Of a stretch of DNA of 64,000 nt, positions 46,549 to 55,060 are shown piece after piece. Under the pieces are notes generated by a model that saw nothing but the letters and a program-made list of their open reading frames with translations, was not told the DNA's origin and made no database searches. This stretch comes from DUQW01 sp050953805 (GTDB taxonomy: Bacteria; Bacillota_I; Bacilli_A; Acholeplasmatales; Acholeplasmataceae). Within the stretch, counting starts at the first letter, position 1, and every line of letters begins with the position of its first letter. The position numbers and the translations under genes are program-made. The stretch lies in assembly GCA_050953805.1 (NCBI GenBank), contig JBMNNE010000002.1:310001-374000 (forward strand), written 5' to 3'.

Positions 46549-47307
46549 GTGATTTATTATAAGTCAAAACGAGAAATAGAAATTATGAGAAAAGCTGGTC
46601 TAATTCTAGCCGAAACTAGGCTAGAATTAGAAAAGCATTTAAAGCCCGGCATTTCAACATTAGAACTAGATAAAATCGCTCATGATTTTATCATTAGTAA
46701 AGGTGCTTACCCGTCATTTAAAGACTATGAAGGATTTCCAAAATCAATCTGTACTTCGGTTAATGAAGTCGTTGTTCACGGAATCCCATCACCAAAAGTT
46801 GTCTTAAAAGATGGAGATATTATTTCGATTGATCTTGGAGTAGAATTCGAAGGATATCACGCTGATTCAGCGTGGACATATCCAATTGGTGAAGTCGACT
46901 CCAAAATATTAACATTACTTGATGTTACTAAAGAAGCACTCTTTCGCGGCCTTGAGGCGATTAAGCCCGGCAATCGCGTGGGCGATATTTCATATGCGAT
47001 TGAGTCATTTGTAAAACCATATGGATATGGCATTGTTAAGGAATTAGCCGGTCATGGAATCGGAAGAAATCTTCATGAAGATCCGCTAATTCCAAACTAT
47101 GGAATTCCTAGTCAAGGAGAACTTTTACAAGAAGGAATGACAATATGTATTGAACCAATGATTAATCTAGGGACCGCTAATATAACCTTAGATCGAGATG
47201 GGTGGACCATTAGAACAGCTGATCGAAAAGTCAGCGCTCATTTTGAACATATGGTCGCAATTACTAAAGATGGTTATGAAATATTAACCCCAATAATAAA
47301 GGAGTGA
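46549..47307 (+). CDS. map: Methionine aminopeptidase type I
   Basis: 252 aa, removes N-terminal Met. Metal ligands occur in IDLGVEFEGYHADSAWT (two Asp), ELAGHGIGRNLHEDP (His), CIEPMIN (Glu) and SAHFEHMVAIT (Glu); NEVVVHGIP carries the substrate His. Starts with GTG two bases after adk, behind TAGGAGA. Confidence 0.97.
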   Translation: MIYYKSKREIEIMRKAGLILAETRLELEKHLKPGISTLELDKIAHDFIISKGAYPSFKDYEGFPKSICTSVNEVVVHGIPSPKVVLKDGDIISIDLGVEFEGYHADSAWTYPIGEVDSKILTLLDVTKEALFRGLEAIKPGNRVGDISYAIESFVKPYGYGIVKELAGHGIGRNLHEDPLIPNYGIPSQGELLQEGMTICIEPMINLGTANITLDRDGWTIRTADRKVSAHFEHMVAITKDGYEILTPIIKE

Positions 47308-47311
47308 ATTT

Positions 47312-47530
47312 ATGGCGAGAGAAGAAATAATTGAAGTTGAAGCCAAAGTTATTGAAATATTACCAAACACACAATTTATAGTAGAATTAAAAAATGGACA
47401 CCGTGTATTAGCCCATGTATCTGGTAAAATCCGTATGCACAACATACGCATTTTACCTGGTGATACCGTAGTAGTAGAGTTGTCACCATATGATTTAACT
47501 AAAGGGCGAATCACCTACAGAAGAAAATAG
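47312..47530 (+). CDS. infA: Translation initiation factor IF-1
   Basis: 72 aa OB-fold factor: EEIIEVEAKVIEILPNTQFI, LKNGHRVLAHVSGKIRMHNI and GDTVVVELSPYDLTKGRITY. RBS AAGGAGTG within the end of map. Confidence 0.98.
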   Translation: MAREEIIEVEAKVIEILPNTQFIVELKNGHRVLAHVSGKIRMHNIRILPGDTVVVELSPYDLTKGRITYRRK

Positions 47531-47543
47531 GAGGTATGATGAA

Positions 47544-47657
47544 ATGAAAGTAAGATCATCTGTGAAACCAATTTGTGATAAATGTAAAGTTATTAAACGT
47601 AAGGGACGTGTTAGAGTGATTTGTGAAAATCCAAGACACAACCAACGTCAAGGTTAA
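47544..47657 (+). CDS. rpmJ: 50S ribosomal protein L36
   Basis: 37 aa, short gene between infA and rpsM: KVRSSVKPICDKCKVIKRKG and VICENPRHNQRQG. The zinc site (CDKC, C, H) is intact, unlike the zinc-free S14 in the same cluster. RBS GGAGG. Confidence 0.97.
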   Translation: MKVRSSVKPICDKCKVIKRKGRVRVICENPRHNQRQG

Positions 47658-47668
47658 GGAGAAAAGTT

Positions 47669-48031
47669 ATGGCAAGAGTCGCAGGAGTCGATATCCCAAA
47701 TGATAAAAGAGTGGTTATCGCATTAACATACATATATGGGATAGGATTAAAAACATCTCAAAAGATTTTAAAAGACACTGAAGTAGATGAAAACAAACGT
47801 GTCAAAGATTTATCAGACGATGAATTAAACCGCATTCGTCAAGAAGTTACCAATTACACTGTTGAAGGTGACTTAAGAAGAGAAGTAACAATGAACGTTA
47901 AAAGATTAATGGAAATTGGATCTTATCGCGGAATGAGACATCGTCGTGGTTTACCTGTACGTGGACAAAATACCAGAAATAATGCACGTACTCGCAAGGG
48001 TAAAAAGACTGCACCTGGTAGAAAAAGATAA
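47669..48031 (+). CDS. rpsM: 30S ribosomal protein S13
   Basis: 120 aa: RVAGVDIPNDKRVVIALTYI, YGIGLKTSQKIL with the H2TH fold, and RGMRHRRGLPVRGQNTRNNA near the C-terminus. RBS AAGGAGA. Confidence 0.98.
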   Translation: MARVAGVDIPNDKRVVIALTYIYGIGLKTSQKILKDTEVDENKRVKDLSDDELNRIRQEVTNYTVEGDLRREVTMNVKRLMEIGSYRGMRHRRGLPVRGQNTRNNARTRKGKKTAPGRKR

Positions 48032-48047
48032 AAAGGGGGAATAGAAA

Positions 48048-48434
48048 ATGTCAAGAAGAAGAACAGCAAGACGTCGAGTCAGAAAAAATATTCCTCTCGG
48101 AATAGCACACATCCACACAACCTTTAATAACACAATCGTTACTATTACAGATTTAGACGGTAATGCCGTCGCTTGGTCAAGTGCTGGCGCTATGGGATTT
48201 AAAGGATCTCGTAAATCAACTGCATTTGCTGCCCAAATGACTGCAGAAGCAGCAGCTAAAGCAGCAATGGATAATGGAATGATTAAAGTTGAAGTTTCAG
48301 TTAAAGGACCTGGTCCTGGACGCGAAGCGGCAATTAGATCAATTCAAGCAGCAGGTTTAGAAATTACAGCCATTAAAGATGCAACACCAGTTCCACATAA
48401 TGGTTGTCGTCCACCAAAAAGACCTCGCGGTTAA
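48048..48434 (+). CDS. rpsK: 30S ribosomal protein S11
   Basis: 128 aa platform protein: NIPLGIAHIHTTFNNTIVTI, SSAGAMGFKGSRKSTAFAAQ, GPGPGREAAIRSIQAAGLE and PHNGCRPPKRPRG. RBS AAGGGGG. Confidence 0.98.
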   Translation: MSRRRTARRRVRKNIPLGIAHIHTTFNNTIVTITDLDGNAVAWSSAGAMGFKGSRKSTAFAAQMTAEAAAKAAMDNGMIKVEVSVKGPGPGREAAIRSIQAAGLEITAIKDATPVPHNGCRPPKRPRG

Positions 48435-48455
48435 TCATTAATAAGGAGGTATATA

Positions 48456-49436
48456 ATGAGAGATTTATTATTTGAACTTCCAACATCAGTTGATGAAATA
48501 TCAAAAGATGGTAATAAAGCTAGATTTGTTATCAAACCACTTCAACGTGGTTATGGTACTACAATTGGAAATGCTTTAAGAAGAGTATTATTATCGTCAA
48601 TGCCAGGAGCGGCAATCGTAAACGTTGAAATTGATGGCGTCCAACATGAATTTACAACAATTCCTGGTGTATACGAAGATGTGATGGGTATTATTTTAAA
48701 CTTAAAAGAAGTAATTATCAGTGTAGACTCCGAAGATGTTGATTTTGAACAAAAATTATATTTAAACATGCAAGGTCCTGCAGTAGTTACTGCCGGAGAC
48801 TTTGAAAAAGTTACCGGAGTTAATATTATTAATCCAGATTTAATTATTGCTAACTTAAATGAAGTTGGATCGCTATCAATGGTTGTAACTGTTAGACGTG
48901 GAGTCGGCTATGTATCAGCTGATGAAAATAAAATGTTTAGCGGTAACCAAGTTGGATTAATTGCAATCGATTCATTATATTCGCCAATTTTACGAGTCGC
49001 TTACTCAATTGAAAAAACTCGTGGTGATGATGATGAACTAACTTTAGAAGTTGAAACTAACGGAGCGATTGAAGCGAAAGACGCAATCGCAATGGCTGCA
49101 AAAATCTTAATTGATCACTTCGATATTATTGTTCAAATTAGTGAAAAGGCAGGCCAAATCGAGTTCATTAAAGAAGAAGAGGAAGATGAAGAAAATCAAG
49201 CTCACTTAATGAAAATCGAAGAACTTGATATGTCAGTTAGATTATTCAACGCTCTTAAGAGAGCCGGAATTTCAACAGTTGGCGGGCTACTTAAAATGAG
49301 AGAAGAAGAAATTATTAAAATTAGAAATTTAGGTCGTAAGTCATTAAAAGAGTTAAAAGAATGCTTAGCAGAACATAACTTAGAACTAAAAAGCGGTTAT
49401 CTTAATGGTTATGATGGCGAAGACTACGACGAATAG
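48456..49436 (+). CDS. rpoA: RNA polymerase alpha subunit
   Basis: 326 aa. N-terminal dimerisation domain with PLQRGYGTTIGNALRRVLLS and the TIPGVYEDV segment; flexible acidic linker around 235-250 (EEEEDEENQ); C-terminal domain with VRLFNALKRAGISTVGGLL and IRNLGRKSLKELKECL that contacts upstream DNA and activators. RBS AAGGAGG. Confidence 0.98.
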   Translation: MRDLLFELPTSVDEISKDGNKARFVIKPLQRGYGTTIGNALRRVLLSSMPGAAIVNVEIDGVQHEFTTIPGVYEDVMGIILNLKEVIISVDSEDVDFEQKLYLNMQGPAVVTAGDFEKVTGVNIINPDLIIANLNEVGSLSMVVTVRRGVGYVSADENKMFSGNQVGLIAIDSLYSPILRVAYSIEKTRGDDDELTLEVETNGAIEAKDAIAMAAKILIDHFDIIVQISEKAGQIEFIKEEEEDEENQAHLMKIEELDMSVRLFNALKRAGISTVGGLLKMREEEIIKIRNLGRKSLKELKECLAEHNLELKSGYLNGYDGEDYDE

Positions 49437-49450
49437 GAAGGAAAGTTTAT

Positions 49451-49804
49451 ATGTCTAGTAAATTAGGAAGAAGAACTTCAGCTCGTAAAGCGTTATTAAG
49501 AGATTTAGTAACAGATATTATTATTAATGAAAGCATTACAACGACTGAAGCAAAAGCAAAAGAATTAAAAAAACTAGCCGATAAAATGGTTACCTTAGCT
49601 AAAAAAGGCGATTTAGCCTCTCGTCGTCGTGCTGCAAAAATTGTTCGTCCTGAACTAGCAGAAGGCGGCCAAACTGCTTTGCAAAAACTATTTGATGATA
49701 TCGGGCCAAGATACGAAAATCGTAATGGTGGTTATACCAGAATTATTAAGACAACTCCTCGCAAGGGAGATGCAGCACCAATGGCGATTATCGAATTTGT
49801 ATAA
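49451..49804 (+). CDS. rplQ: 50S ribosomal protein L17
   Basis: 117 aa: KLGRRTSARKALLRDLVTDI, ITTTEAKAKELKKLADKMVT and GGYTRIIKTTPRKGDAAPMA. RBS GGAAGGAAAG. Last gene of the cluster, followed by a strong terminator. Confidence 0.97.
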   Translation: MSSKLGRRTSARKALLRDLVTDIIINESITTTEAKAKELKKLADKMVTLAKKGDLASRRRAAKIVRPELAEGGQTALQKLFDDIGPRYENRNGGYTRIIKTTPRKGDAAPMAIIEFV

Positions 49805-49811
49805 TTAAAGA

Positions 49812-49848
49812 TAAACGGATGTTGGATTTACAACATCCGTTTTATTTT
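49812..49848 (+). terminator. Terminator of the ribosomal protein cluster
   Basis: AAACGGATGTTG-(6 nt)-CAACATCCGTTTTATTTT, seven bases after the rplQ stop. Confidence 0.92.
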
Positions 49849-49959
49849 ACTGACAAATTAATTTTTAGTATAATTAATTATATATGGATATAATTAAAGT
49901 TGTAAGATTTGCAATTTCACCATTAGGTTATGATTTTATATAAAAGGAGGAATAAAAAA

Positions 49960-51654
49960 ATGTTAAAATTTAAAGATTATGAATATCAAAGACCAAATTT
50001 AGATGAATTAAAACAAGCATTAAACGAACAAATTTTAAAATTAACTGATGATAATACTTTTGAAGAACAATACGAAGCTTATTTAAAAATTGATCGACTT
50101 GGTGAAGAGTTTGGATCAATGGCGACACTTTCAAGTATTAGACATTCAATTAATACTAAAGATGAATTTTATGTGAAGGAAAATGAATTTTATGATGTAG
50201 AAGCACCAACATTAATGCCGCTTTTCCATCAAATTTCGTTACTTGTTTACAATTCGAAATATCGTAAGCAATTTGAAGAAAAAATTGGAACTTTATTTTT
50301 TGAACAAACGGCATTAAGTTTAAAAACATTTAAACCAGAGATTGTTCCGTTAATTCAAGAGCTTAATAAATTATCAACTGAATATTCAAAAACTATCGCC
50401 AGTGCTCAAATTGAATTTGATGGTAAAGTTTTAAACTTAAGTCAAATGACACCATATATTAGACACATTGATCGCGAAACCAGAAAGAAAGCTCAATTAG
50501 CTGTTTCAGGATGGTTAGAGTCAAAAGAAGAAATAATCGATAATCTTTACCACGAGATGGTTCAAAAAAGACATCAAATGGCATTAGAATTAGGATATGA
50601 AAACTATGTCCAATTAGGCTATGATCGTATGGGTAGAACTGACTACGGCCCCAAAGAAGTAAAGATGTATCGTGACCAAATTTACCGTGAAATCGTACCG
50701 ATTGTTACCGAGTTGCAAGAAAGAAAAGCGAAAAGGTTAGGTTATGAAGATCCAAAATCTTATGATTTAGCGATTTCGTTTTTATCAGGAAATCCAACTC
50801 CAAAAGGAGATCGTGAGTGGATGGTAAAACGAGCTAAAAAAATGTATGAAGAAATGTCGGCTGAAACTGGGGAATTTTTTAATTTCATGTTAGACCGTGA
50901 ATTATTAGATCTTGACTCTAAACCAGGTAAAGCTAGTGGTGGATATTGTACATATATTCCAGAATATCGTTCACCATTTATTTTCGCTAACTTTAACGGT
51001 ACTGCGGGCGATGTTGACGTTTTAACTCATGAAGCGGGACACGCTTTCCAAGTTTATCAATCAAGAGATTTAATTTCGGCATATCGTTGGCCAACTATGG
51101 AAGCAGCTGAAATTCATTCAATGTCAATGGAATTTTTCGCATGGCCTTGGATTGATTTATTTTTCTTAGAAGATACTGAAAAATATAAATTTTCACATTT
51201 AGCAGGAGCGATTTCATTTTTGCCATACGGAGCAACCGTTGATGAGTTTCAACATTGGGTTTATGAAAATCCAAATGTAACTCCAGCAGAAAGAAAAGCG
51301 GCATGGGCTCGGATTGAGAAAAAATATAATCCTACACTAGATTATGGTGTTGATGAATTTATGAAAAAAGGAACTTACTGGTTCCGTCAAGGTCATATTT
51401 TTGGGTCACCATTTTACTATATTGACTATACATTAGCTCAAGTAGTAGCGTTTCAATATTGGATTAAAGATCAAAAAGATCATGCTAGTGCTTGGAATAA
51501 TTATGTATCACTATGTAAGTTAGGTGGTTCATATAGTTTCTTAGGATTACTCGAACAAGTTGGTCTTGATAATCCATTTATTGAAGGAACAATCAAACGC
51601 GTCGCTGAGCCGCTAAAAGCTTATTTAGATAGTGTTGACGACACTAAATTTTAA
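49960..51654 (+). CDS. M3-family oligoendopeptidase
   Basis: Cytoplasmic zinc metallopeptidase cutting short peptides, 564 aa. The HExxH site is HEAGH near residue 357, preceded by FNGTAGDVDVLT and followed by the third ligand Glu in MEAAEIHSMSMEFF; GTYWFRQGHIFGSPFYYIDY is a typical C-terminal motif. The start is ATG 49960 behind AAAGGAGG; an in-frame ATG at 49930 lies before that RBS and is rejected. TATAAT at 49869-49874 may be its -10. No transporter for peptides adjoins it. Confidence 0.92.
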   Translation: MLKFKDYEYQRPNLDELKQALNEQILKLTDDNTFEEQYEAYLKIDRLGEEFGSMATLSSIRHSINTKDEFYVKENEFYDVEAPTLMPLFHQISLLVYNSKYRKQFEEKIGTLFFEQTALSLKTFKPEIVPLIQELNKLSTEYSKTIASAQIEFDGKVLNLSQMTPYIRHIDRETRKKAQLAVSGWLESKEEIIDNLYHEMVQKRHQMALELGYENYVQLGYDRMGRTDYGPKEVKMYRDQIYREIVPIVTELQERKAKRLGYEDPKSYDLAISFLSGNPTPKGDREWMVKRAKKMYEEMSAETGEFFNFMLDRELLDLDSKPGKASGGYCTYIPEYRSPFIFANFNGTAGDVDVLTHEAGHAFQVYQSRDLISAYRWPTMEAAEIHSMSMEFFAWPWIDLFFLEDTEKYKFSHLAGAISFLPYGATVDEFQHWVYENPNVTPAERKAAWARIEKKYNPTLDYGVDEFMKKGTYWFRQGHIFGSPFYYIDYTLAQVVAFQYWIKDQKDHASAWNNYVSLCKLGGSYSFLGLLEQVGLDNPFIEGTIKRVAEPLKAYLDSVDDTKF

Positions 51655-51689
51655 TAAAAAAACTGATAACTTATTATTTATTTAAATGA

Positions 51690-51729
51690 AAAAAAGGTTG
51701 CGAAAATTATACGCAACCTTTTTATTTTT
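51690..51729 (+). terminator. Terminator after peptidase gene
   Basis: AAAAAGGTTGCG-(9 nt)-CGCAACCTTTTTATTTTT. Confidence 0.9.
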
Positions 51730-51769
51730 GAATTAAAATAAGTATAAAAAAATCGTTAAAATCCCACAA

Positions 51770-51796
51770 TTAGCACTCTACACTTGACAGTGCTAA
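51770..51796 (+). promoter_or_regulatory. CIRCE operator (HrcA site)
   Basis: TTAGCACTC, nine-base spacer, CAGTGCTAA: one mismatch from the consensus inverted repeat. It overlaps the -35 of the Hsp20 promoter (TTGACA at 51784), so HrcA bound here would block transcription until heat or protein stress. Confidence 0.9.
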
Positions 51797-51812
51797 TTGA
51801 GTGTGATATACT
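51784..51812 (+). promoter_or_regulatory. Promoter of the Hsp20 gene
   Basis: TTGACA, 17-bp spacer, TATACT. The left half lies within the CIRCE repeat. Confidence 0.88.
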
Positions 51813-51836
51813 ATAGACGAAAAGGAAGTGAGAAGT

Positions 51837-52250
51837 ATGTATAAGATTACTAGAAGAAGAAGTCCATTTGGAATTTTTAATGAAATGTTTGAAGATTTTT
51901 TCAAAGATTCAACAACGAGAACTAACTATCTTGCTACTGATTTAAAAGAAAGTGAAGACAATTATATGTTGTTAGTAGATGTTCCTGGTGTTAAAAAAGA
52001 AAACTTAAAACTTTCATTAGATAACGGATACTTAACCATTGAAGCTTCCAATACTGAGGAAACTAAAGATGAAAATGAAAGATACTTAAGACAAGAAAGA
52101 CGAAGCGTAAATGTTAAGAGAAGTTATTATGTTGGAGACTCATTTACTGAAAAAGATATTAATGCATCATTATCAGATGGAGTTTTAACACTAAGCTTTC
52201 CAAAAGAAGGAACTAAAGAAGTAGAAGCGAAATATATAGAAATTAAATAA
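51837..52250 (+). CDS. Small heat shock protein, Hsp20/alpha-crystallin family
   Basis: ATP-independent holdase of 137 aa. A short Phe-rich N-terminus (RSPFGIFNEMFEDFFKD) precedes the alpha-crystallin domain (VDVPGVKKENLKLSL, GYLTIEA, DGVLTLSFPKEG); IEI near the end fits the IxI oligomerisation motif. ATG 51837 is chosen because GGAAGTGA sits six bases ahead; a GTG at 51828 overlaps that site. Controlled by CIRCE/HrcA from the sequence; HrcA itself is not in the window. HrcA control of hsp20 is less usual than of groESL or dnaK. Confidence 0.93.
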   Translation: MYKITRRRSPFGIFNEMFEDFFKDSTTRTNYLATDLKESEDNYMLLVDVPGVKKENLKLSLDNGYLTIEASNTEETKDENERYLRQERRSVNVKRSYYVGDSFTEKDINASLSDGVLTLSFPKEGTKEVEAKYIEIK

Positions 52251-52268
52251 TTAAAATGGACTACAATT

Positions 52269-52309
52269 GAAAAACACCTTTGTATAGAATTATACGAAGG
52301 TGTTTTTTA
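52269..52309 (+). terminator. Terminator after Hsp20 gene
   Basis: AAAAACACCTT-(loop with TATA...TATA)-AAGGTGTTTTTT. Confidence 0.9.
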
Positions 52310-52311
52310 GT

Positions 52312-52380
52312 AGCCAAATACACTATAAAATGACCGAATATGCATTTGAAATTGACTATTTTAAAAATTCAAATTATATT
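52312..52380 (+). promoter_or_regulatory. Promoter and conserved upstream element of BspA-like gene 2
   Basis: TTGACT (52352-52357), 17-bp spacer, TATATT (52375-52380). The preceding 40 bp contain ACCGAATATGCATTTG, aligned without gaps to the element at 32101-32140; similarity continues past the start site through GATGAATGAAGGAAT. Confidence 0.65.
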
Positions 52381-52450
52381 AAAGATGTAGATGAATGAAG
52401 GAATATTAGATGTCATTTAAATTGAATAGTTAAAATTTTAAAAAAAGGAT

Positions 52451-55012
52451 ATGTATGTTCGATATAACTATTTATTGCGTAACAGAGCATACAATGATAG
52501 TATGAGAAATTTTTGGTTATTAGCAATTATTATTTTTGTTGCCTGTTTTACTTCCGCTTGCGATCAATTAAAAGTTTTAAAGACTTCACTTGAAAATAAT
52601 GAAGTAACGATTACAATCGGTGAAGAGACTAATGTTGAGGTGTTTGCCAAAGAAGGAGCGGATGTTACATGGGAAACAGAGGATCCTAGTATTGTTACTG
52701 TAGAAAACGGGACTTTTTCTGCAGTTGGCGAAGGAACGACTTATGTTGTTGTTAAAAGTGGTGATTCTCAAACAAAAATTAAAGTAACGGTAGTTCCAAG
52801 AGCGGATGAAGAAACATTCACGATCACATGGCTAGATCGTGACGGAACAGTTTTAGAGGTTGATGAAAAGGTATTAAAAGGGGTAATGCCAACCTTTGAC
52901 GGACAAATTCCACCACATGATGGTTTAGAATTTAAAGGTTGGGATCCTGAAGTCGTTCCAGTTGAAGGTGATGCCACTTATACTGCCAAGTATAAGGCGC
53001 CAGAACCTACTTATACCATTACTTGGAAAAACTGGGATGGTTCAACTTTGGCAACTAGTGTCGTCTACGGAGCACAAACTCCGATTTATTCCGGACCAGC
53101 TCCAACTAAGGAATCAGATGATTACTATGATTATATGTTTGCCGGATGGTCGCCAAAAGTAGGACCAGCCAACTATATACGGACATATACGGCTCAATTT
53201 ACGGGAATAAGGAAGACTTATACCGTAACTTGGGAACACCCACTTGATGGTGTAATTTATACCGCAACAATTAATGCCGGTGACTACGCAATTTATAACA
53301 GAGCTGAACCAACTTTTCCTGATGATCCGGTGACGGGTGTGAGAAAGAAATTTTATGGTTGGTCACCAAATGCAAACAACACCAAAATTTTAAAAGATAC
53401 GACTTTTTTAGCTGAATTTCGAGAAGTCCATAAAATTACTTGGACAAATGAAGGAGTTATTCTTAAAGAAGAAGAAGTCTTTAAAGGTGATACTCCTGAA
53501 TATGTTGGTCCTGAGCCAACCAGGCCAAGTGATTTAAAATATTCATATACGTTTAAAGATTGGTCGCCAGCAATTGATGTCGTTAAAAACGAAGATATTG
53601 TATATGATGCGACATATGATTGTTTTCTTGATCCAAGTCGAGAATTTGAATTTGAAGAGTCTTGGAGATATGGTGGGTTGCGAATAAGTAATTATAAATT
53701 GAAAGATACTGGCGAAGAAGTAGTGATACCGCTTTGGTATGATGGACAGAGAATTAATGAAATTGGTGATAATGCTTTTGAGGGTTCTCAAAAATTAAAA
53801 AAAGTCACAATATCTGAGGGACTACTTTGGATTAATTCTGAAGCTTTTAAAGATTGTAAAGCATTAGAAGATTTTAAATTTGGTTCTAAAATCACTCATA
53901 TTGAAGAAGAAACTTTCAAAGGGTGTACCGCTTTATCAAAAATTGATATAGATGTACCGGTTGTTAAAATTGGAGCAGAAGCATTTAGAGACTGTATTAA
54001 TTTAGAAATAGTTGATTTTTCAGAAGGTCTTGAAACAATTGAGTGGAGTGCGTTTGAAAATTGTGTGAAATTATCCGGAATTAGTTTTCCAGACTCGCTT
54101 GAAAAAATCCAAACAGCAGCATTTTATGGTTGTAGTGATTTAATAAGTCTTCATTTTGCCTTAGGTGGGAACTTAAAATATATTGGTGGTAGTGCTTTTG
54201 CTGAATGTACTAGTTTATTAACAATGGAAATACCGGCTTCCGTTGAAAATATTTATAATAACGCTTTTGATAGTTGTAGTAATTTAGGGTTAATTGTTTT
54301 CAATGAGGGGCTTAAATGGATTGGTAAAAATGTATTTAAAGACTGTGTTAAATTAAGAAATTTTGATCTACCATCAACACTATTAGAAATTGGTGATTAT
54401 GCGTTTAGTAATTGTCAAGGAATAACTAAAGTGGTAATACCAAAAGATGTTACTGAAATTGGCGCAATGCCATTTAAAGATTGTAAAAACATCGCTAGCA
54501 TTTCTGTTGACGCAAACAATACGGTGTATGATTCAAGAAGTGCTTGTAATGCAATTATCATAACCGAAACTAAAACTCTAATTGTAGCTTGTAAAAACTC
54601 AACAATTCCAGATGGTGTTGTAAGAATTGCTTCAGGTGCTTTTTATAAAATCGATATTAAACAAGTAACTATTCCAGCAAGTGTAAGATATATCGAAAGA
54701 CTCGCCTTCTACCTTTGTAATGAATTACCACATTATCTTATTGAGAAAGGAAAGATACAACCTATCACAGAAACAAGTATAGTTACAGTTTTTGTGCCAA
54801 AAACTGTTGAAACAATCGAAGCCGAAGCTTTTTACTTTGATACCGGATATGGTGCCGGTGGATCAATAACCGGTTCACAATATATTATTCATACCGATGC
54901 CTCAAGTGAAGAACCACCAAAAACTAATTGGTCAACGGGTCAATATGGTCATAATTGGTGTCGTGGCTGTTATCTCCGTTATAGCAATGGAGCTTATGGA
55001 TGGTATTGGTGA
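52451..55012 (+). CDS. BspA-like surface lipoprotein: BIG2-like, InlB-type and LRR_5 repeats
   Basis: 853 residues from ATG 52451; an ATG at 52502 (MRNFWLL) would give a more normal signal peptide, and neither has a good RBS. The hydrophobic segment ends in a TSAC lipobox. Residues about 45-118 look like a BIG2 Ig-like domain (VTWETEDPSIVTVENGTFSA). About four repeats with TITW, GTVL and FKGWDPEV or FAGWSPK follow to about 395, then LRR_5 units (AFxxCxxLxxIxIP) to about 760, and a Gly/Tyr/Trp-rich tail. It is the paralogue of 32286 and shares its promoter element. Likely adhesin; ligand unknown. Confidence 0.85.
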   Translation: MYVRYNYLLRNRAYNDSMRNFWLLAIIIFVACFTSACDQLKVLKTSLENNEVTITIGEETNVEVFAKEGADVTWETEDPSIVTVENGTFSAVGEGTTYVVVKSGDSQTKIKVTVVPRADEETFTITWLDRDGTVLEVDEKVLKGVMPTFDGQIPPHDGLEFKGWDPEVVPVEGDATYTAKYKAPEPTYTITWKNWDGSTLATSVVYGAQTPIYSGPAPTKESDDYYDYMFAGWSPKVGPANYIRTYTAQFTGIRKTYTVTWEHPLDGVIYTATINAGDYAIYNRAEPTFPDDPVTGVRKKFYGWSPNANNTKILKDTTFLAEFREVHKITWTNEGVILKEEEVFKGDTPEYVGPEPTRPSDLKYSYTFKDWSPAIDVVKNEDIVYDATYDCFLDPSREFEFEESWRYGGLRISNYKLKDTGEEVVIPLWYDGQRINEIGDNAFEGSQKLKKVTISEGLLWINSEAFKDCKALEDFKFGSKITHIEEETFKGCTALSKIDIDVPVVKIGAEAFRDCINLEIVDFSEGLETIEWSAFENCVKLSGISFPDSLEKIQTAAFYGCSDLISLHFALGGNLKYIGGSAFAECTSLLTMEIPASVENIYNNAFDSCSNLGLIVFNEGLKWIGKNVFKDCVKLRNFDLPSTLLEIGDYAFSNCQGITKVVIPKDVTEIGAMPFKDCKNIASISVDANNTVYDSRSACNAIIITETKTLIVACKNSTIPDGVVRIASGAFYKIDIKQVTIPASVRYIERLAFYLCNELPHYLIEKGKIQPITETSIVTVFVPKTVETIEAEAFYFDTGYGAGGSITGSQYIIHTDASSEEPPKTNWSTGQYGHNWCRGCYLRYSNGAYGWYW

Positions 55013-55029
55013 TATTAATTAAGATTAAA

Positions 55030-55056
55030 AGGGCAACCACAACGGTTGCCCTCTTT
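55030..55056. terminator. Shared convergent terminator
   Basis: GGGCAACC-ACAAC-GGTTGCCC with TCTTTT on the plus side and A-rich flank on the other, between the convergent genes ending at 55012 and 55061. Confidence 0.85.
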
Positions 55057-55060
55057 TAAT

